Source of the DNA: Kitasatospora sp040298565
Lineage (GTDB): Bacteria; Actinomycetota; Actinomycetes; Streptomycetales; Streptomycetaceae
NCBI RefSeq assembly: GCF_040298565.1
Contig: NZ_JBEPAK010000023.1
Location: forward strand, 1 to 42,490
Length of the DNA stretch: 42,490 bases
Direction: 5' to 3'
The translations under genes were made by a program, and so were the position numbers. Of this stretch, positions 40,147-42,490 are shown one piece after another; position 1 is the first letter of the stretch, and each line of letters opens with the position of its first letter. Under the pieces are notes generated by a model that had not been told where the DNA came from, ran no database searches, and saw only the letters and a list, made by a program, of their open reading frames with translations.

Positions 40147-40462
40147 GGTGGTGCTCCTTCCGGGTGACGTCCGGCGTGAAGTCCGGTGAAGTCCGGTGAG
40201 TCGTCAGGGCCTCACGCGCCGGCCCCTGCGGGCCGTCGCTGCTTTCGACCGTAGGGACCGCCGGGTGGGCGCGGATCACCTGCCCGGGGTGAGACGGCGG
40301 CCGGGGCCGGGCCGCGCACCGGTCGGACGGGCGTGACCGGCCGGCCGCTGCTCCCGCGCCTCCGGACGGCCCAGCCCGGCGCGCCGGACCAGGGCGGCTG
40401 CGGCGTGAATGGTGTCAGCGGCGTCGCAGCCGCTTCAGCGAGAGCCGGCGCCAGGAGGGCAG
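40147..40462. other. Divergent intergenic region
   Basis: Holds the ribosome site of the DUF6325 gene, a short GTGAAGTCCG direct repeat (40180-40199), the 21-bp motif at 40273-40293 and the AGGAGG ahead of the 40463 gene. No gene seen. Confidence 0.55.
40273..40293 (+). promoter_or_regulatory. Shared 21-bp inverted-repeat motif, copy 3
   Basis: GGATCACCTGCC followed by CGGGGTGAG, 19 of 21 identical to copy 1. Between DUF6325 (minus) and the membrane gene at 40463 (plus). Confidence 0.6.
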
Positions 40463-41833
40463 TTGAACGGGCCGAGCGAACCCCAGCCGTCCGGGCCGGC
40501 GCCGGGCGGCCCGGCCGACGAGGGCGCCCCCGCGCAGCCCCGGCACGCCTCCCGGGTGGGCCGGATCGTCAGGAGCACCGCCTCGGCCGTGCTGATCACG
40601 TTGACCTGCATCCTGGTGCCGGTCTCGCTGCTCACCGTCTGGGTGCACGACATCGCGCTCGACACCGACCGCTACGTCTCCACGGTCGCGCCGTTGGCGA
40701 CGAACCCGGCGATCCAGGACGCAGCGGTCCGCCGGATCACGCAGGCGGTGGACGTCAAGGTGGACGGCCCGGACGTCGCCTCCGACCTGGCGTCCTGGCT
40801 GCAGTCGCAGGGCCTGCCACCCCGGGCCGCGTCCGCCGTCAGGTCCCTGGGCCCCAGGATCGACGACGCCGTGAACCAGGTGGTCACCAGGGCGGCGACC
40901 GGGGTCGTGCAGAGCGACGCCTTCGGGACCGTCTGGACGCAGGCGAACCGCGGCGCCCACACCGCGGTGGTGCGCGCGCTGACCGGCAGCGGCCGCGGCG
41001 CCGTCGGCATCAGCGACGGCACGGTCACCCTCGACGTGGGCCAGGCCGTCGACCAGCTGAAGGGGCAACTGGTGGCCGCGGGGCTGACGCCGGCCGAGAA
41101 GATCCCGGACGTGGACAAGCAGATGGTGCTGTTCCAGTCCGACAAGCTGGCCAAAATCCGTGGTGGCGCGCACGCGCTGGACGTGCTGGGCAACTGGGTG
41201 CCGGTGATCACCGTGCTGCTCGGCCTGGTCGGCGTCCTGCTGGCGCGCCGACGGCGCCGTGCGCTGGTGTCGACGGCGCTGGGAGCGGCCGGAGCGGCCC
41301 TGCTGGTGGCGATCGCCCTGGTGATCGCCCGGCACTACTACCTGGACCACCTGCCGCCCGCGGTGCAGTCCCCGGCCGCCGCGGCCGCGGTCTTCGACAC
41401 ACTGCTGAGGTTCCTGCGGGTCAGCCTGCGCACCGCCGTCGTCCTCGGCGTGGTGGTCGCGCTCGGCGCCTACCTGTCCGGGGCGGGACGACTGCCGCGC
41501 GCGGTGCGCGGCGGGGCCGACCGGGCCGCGGACTCGGCCGCCCGCTGGGGCGGCGCGCACGGCGTGCACACCGGGCGGGTCGGCGCCTGGACCGACGCCC
41601 ACCGCCGCGGGCTCGCCCTCGCGGCGCTGCTGATCGCGGCCCTGGTGTTCGCCCTCTGGAACCACCCGACCGTGCTGACCGTGCTCCTGCTCGTCCTGGT
41701 GCTGCTCGCGGTCCTCGCCGTGCTGGCACTGATCGCCGCCTCCGGGCGGGTGGTCGCCTCCGGACCGGGCGGCGCCGCACCGGGTGATGCCCTGGAGCCG
41801 GGCGACGCCGGGCATCCGCCCCCGCAGGACTGA
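40463..41833 (+). CDS. Unknown integral membrane protein
   Basis: A 456-residue protein. Its first hydrophobic segment lies near residues 40-62; a large extracytoplasmic region (about 65-235) rich in Val, Ala and Asp follows (VSTVAPLATNPAIQDAAV); further hydrophobic segments are near 238-258, 265-285, 310-330, 380-400 and 405-430. It looks like a signal-sensing or structural envelope protein but matches no named family I can place. TTG 40463 is preferred because AGGAGG lies 4-5 nt upstream; ATG 40409 would add 18 residues but lacks a site. It is divergent from DUF6325 with the 21-bp motif between. Confidence 0.75.
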   Translation: MNGPSEPQPSGPAPGGPADEGAPAQPRHASRVGRIVRSTASAVLITLTCILVPVSLLTVWVHDIALDTDRYVSTVAPLATNPAIQDAAVRRITQAVDVKVDGPDVASDLASWLQSQGLPPRAASAVRSLGPRIDDAVNQVVTRAATGVVQSDAFGTVWTQANRGAHTAVVRALTGSGRGAVGISDGTVTLDVGQAVDQLKGQLVAAGLTPAEKIPDVDKQMVLFQSDKLAKIRGGAHALDVLGNWVPVITVLLGLVGVLLARRRRRALVSTALGAAGAALLVAIALVIARHYYLDHLPPAVQSPAAAAAVFDTLLRFLRVSLRTAVVLGVVVALGAYLSGAGRLPRAVRGGADRAADSAARWGGAHGVHTGRVGAWTDAHRRGLALAALLIAALVFALWNHPTVLTVLLLVLVLLAVLAVLALIAASGRVVASGPGGAAPGDALEPGDAGHPPPQD

Positions 41834-41977
41834 CCGGGCTCCGCGGGGCCCGCACCGCCCCCCGGCCGCTGCCCACGACAGGACACGGATCCGGTCCTAC
41901 CGTGAACGTAGGACTTCTGTTCGACCCCCCGCCTTTCACGATCCGCCGGGCGGGACGCCACTGAAGGAGTCACGGCC

Positions 41978-42430
41978 ATGACGAGCAGCGTCAGCGGAAG
42001 CGGCAGTGTCAGCGGAAGCGGCGGCAGCCAGGTCGCCCCGCCCCGGCAGCACGGCTACACCAGCGGATGGACCATCTTCGCCGGAGTCATGCTGATCACC
42101 GGCGGTCTCATGGCGGTCTTCGAGGGGATCTCCGCCATCGCCAAGGACGACCTGGTCGTCGTCACCCGCAACTACGTGTACTCGATGAACACCGCGGGGT
42201 GGGGCTGGATCCACCTCATCCTCGGCGTCCTGATCGTGGTGGCGGGCGTCGCCGTCTTCAGCGGCATCCTGTGGGCCCGGATCTTCGGTGTCGCCATCGC
42301 CGGCCTCGGAATGATCGCCAACTTCCTGTGGCTGCCCTACTACCCGGGGTGGGCCATCGTCCTGATCGCGATCGACGCACTGGTCATCTGGGGGCTGTGC
42401 CACGGCGGCCTCGAGCGGGCGGCCGAGTGA
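41978..42430 (+). CDS. DUF7144 family membrane protein
   Basis: A 150-residue membrane protein with four hydrophobic segments: SGWTIFAGVMLITGGLMAVF, GWIHLILGVLIVVAGVAVFSGI, VAIAGLGMIANFLW and GWAIVLIAIDALVIWGLC. A Ser/Gly-rich N-terminus (SGSGSVSGSGG) precedes them. The pattern matches the DUF7144 family of actinomycete membrane proteins, whose function is unknown. ATG 41978 follows GAAGGAG about 9 nt upstream. It is the last gene; about 60 bases remain to the edge. Confidence 0.85.
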   Translation: MTSSVSGSGSVSGSGGSQVAPPRQHGYTSGWTIFAGVMLITGGLMAVFEGISAIAKDDLVVVTRNYVYSMNTAGWGWIHLILGVLIVVAGVAVFSGILWARIFGVAIAGLGMIANFLWLPYYPGWAIVLIAIDALVIWGLCHGGLERAAE

Positions 42431-42490
42431 CCGAGTGACCGCCGGAATCCGCCGCCTCGGCGCGACACGGCCCGGCCCCGGACGTCGTCC

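Overview
The window is high-GC actinomycete DNA, most likely from Streptomyces, Kitasatospora or a close relative. The reasons are strong G/C third-position bias, frequent GTG starts, GGAGG-type ribosome sites, and characteristic families: GlxA/AraC and LAL LuxR regulators, CsbD, DUF6325, SHOCT proteins, and a cysteine-type leader peptide of the kind found before Streptomyces sulfur genes. Reading was by eye; names rest on recognised motifs, not on searches.

Left end (1-4.5 kb): a type I-E-like CRISPR array of 16 repeats with no cas gene inside the window, then two GNAT acetyltransferases, the second coupled to a nucleotidyltransferase-fold protein, and a convergent hypothetical gene with a leaderless-type promoter. 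4.5-17 kb is a patchwork of small units: an SDR oxidoreductase, a HEAT-like protein with a frayed C-terminus, a TetR/CocE-hydrolase divergent pair with a palindromic operator, an IS5-type remnant, a universal stress gene behind a large hairpin, a metE-like remnant, a GlxA regulator divergent from a quinone-oxidoreductase-like gene, and a TetR/FAD-monooxygenase pair with twin 22-bp operators. At 15.6-16.8 kb an inverted-repeat-bounded segment carries a broken transposase together with a paralogue of the HEAT-like gene.

Centre (17-30 kb): a double-Mop molybdate-binding protein and a CsbD protein lead to a five-gene, translationally coupled membrane-lipid operon (FAD oxidoreductase, DUF1365, two different cyclopropane-synthase-like methyltransferases, DUF1295). 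Its layout matches Rv0449c-Rv0446c of Mycobacterium tuberculosis with one extra methyltransferase. It is followed by a sulfur operon: promoter, Cys-rich leader peptide, ssuC-ssuB-ssuA, a 13-bp minisatellite, a frameshifted ssuD-type FMN monooxygenase and a secreted arylsulfotransferase.

Right end (30-42.5 kb): membrane and stress-type genes (two SHOCT proteins, DUF6325, YihY, MFS exporter, GH15 glycosidase, DUF7144 and unknown membrane proteins) around a large ATP-dependent LuxR regulator. Three near-identical 21-bp inverted-repeat motifs lie in the three divergent intergenic regions here, and a weak fourth precedes the LuxR gene. This looks like a small, apparently undescribed regulon and is the most interesting signal in the window.
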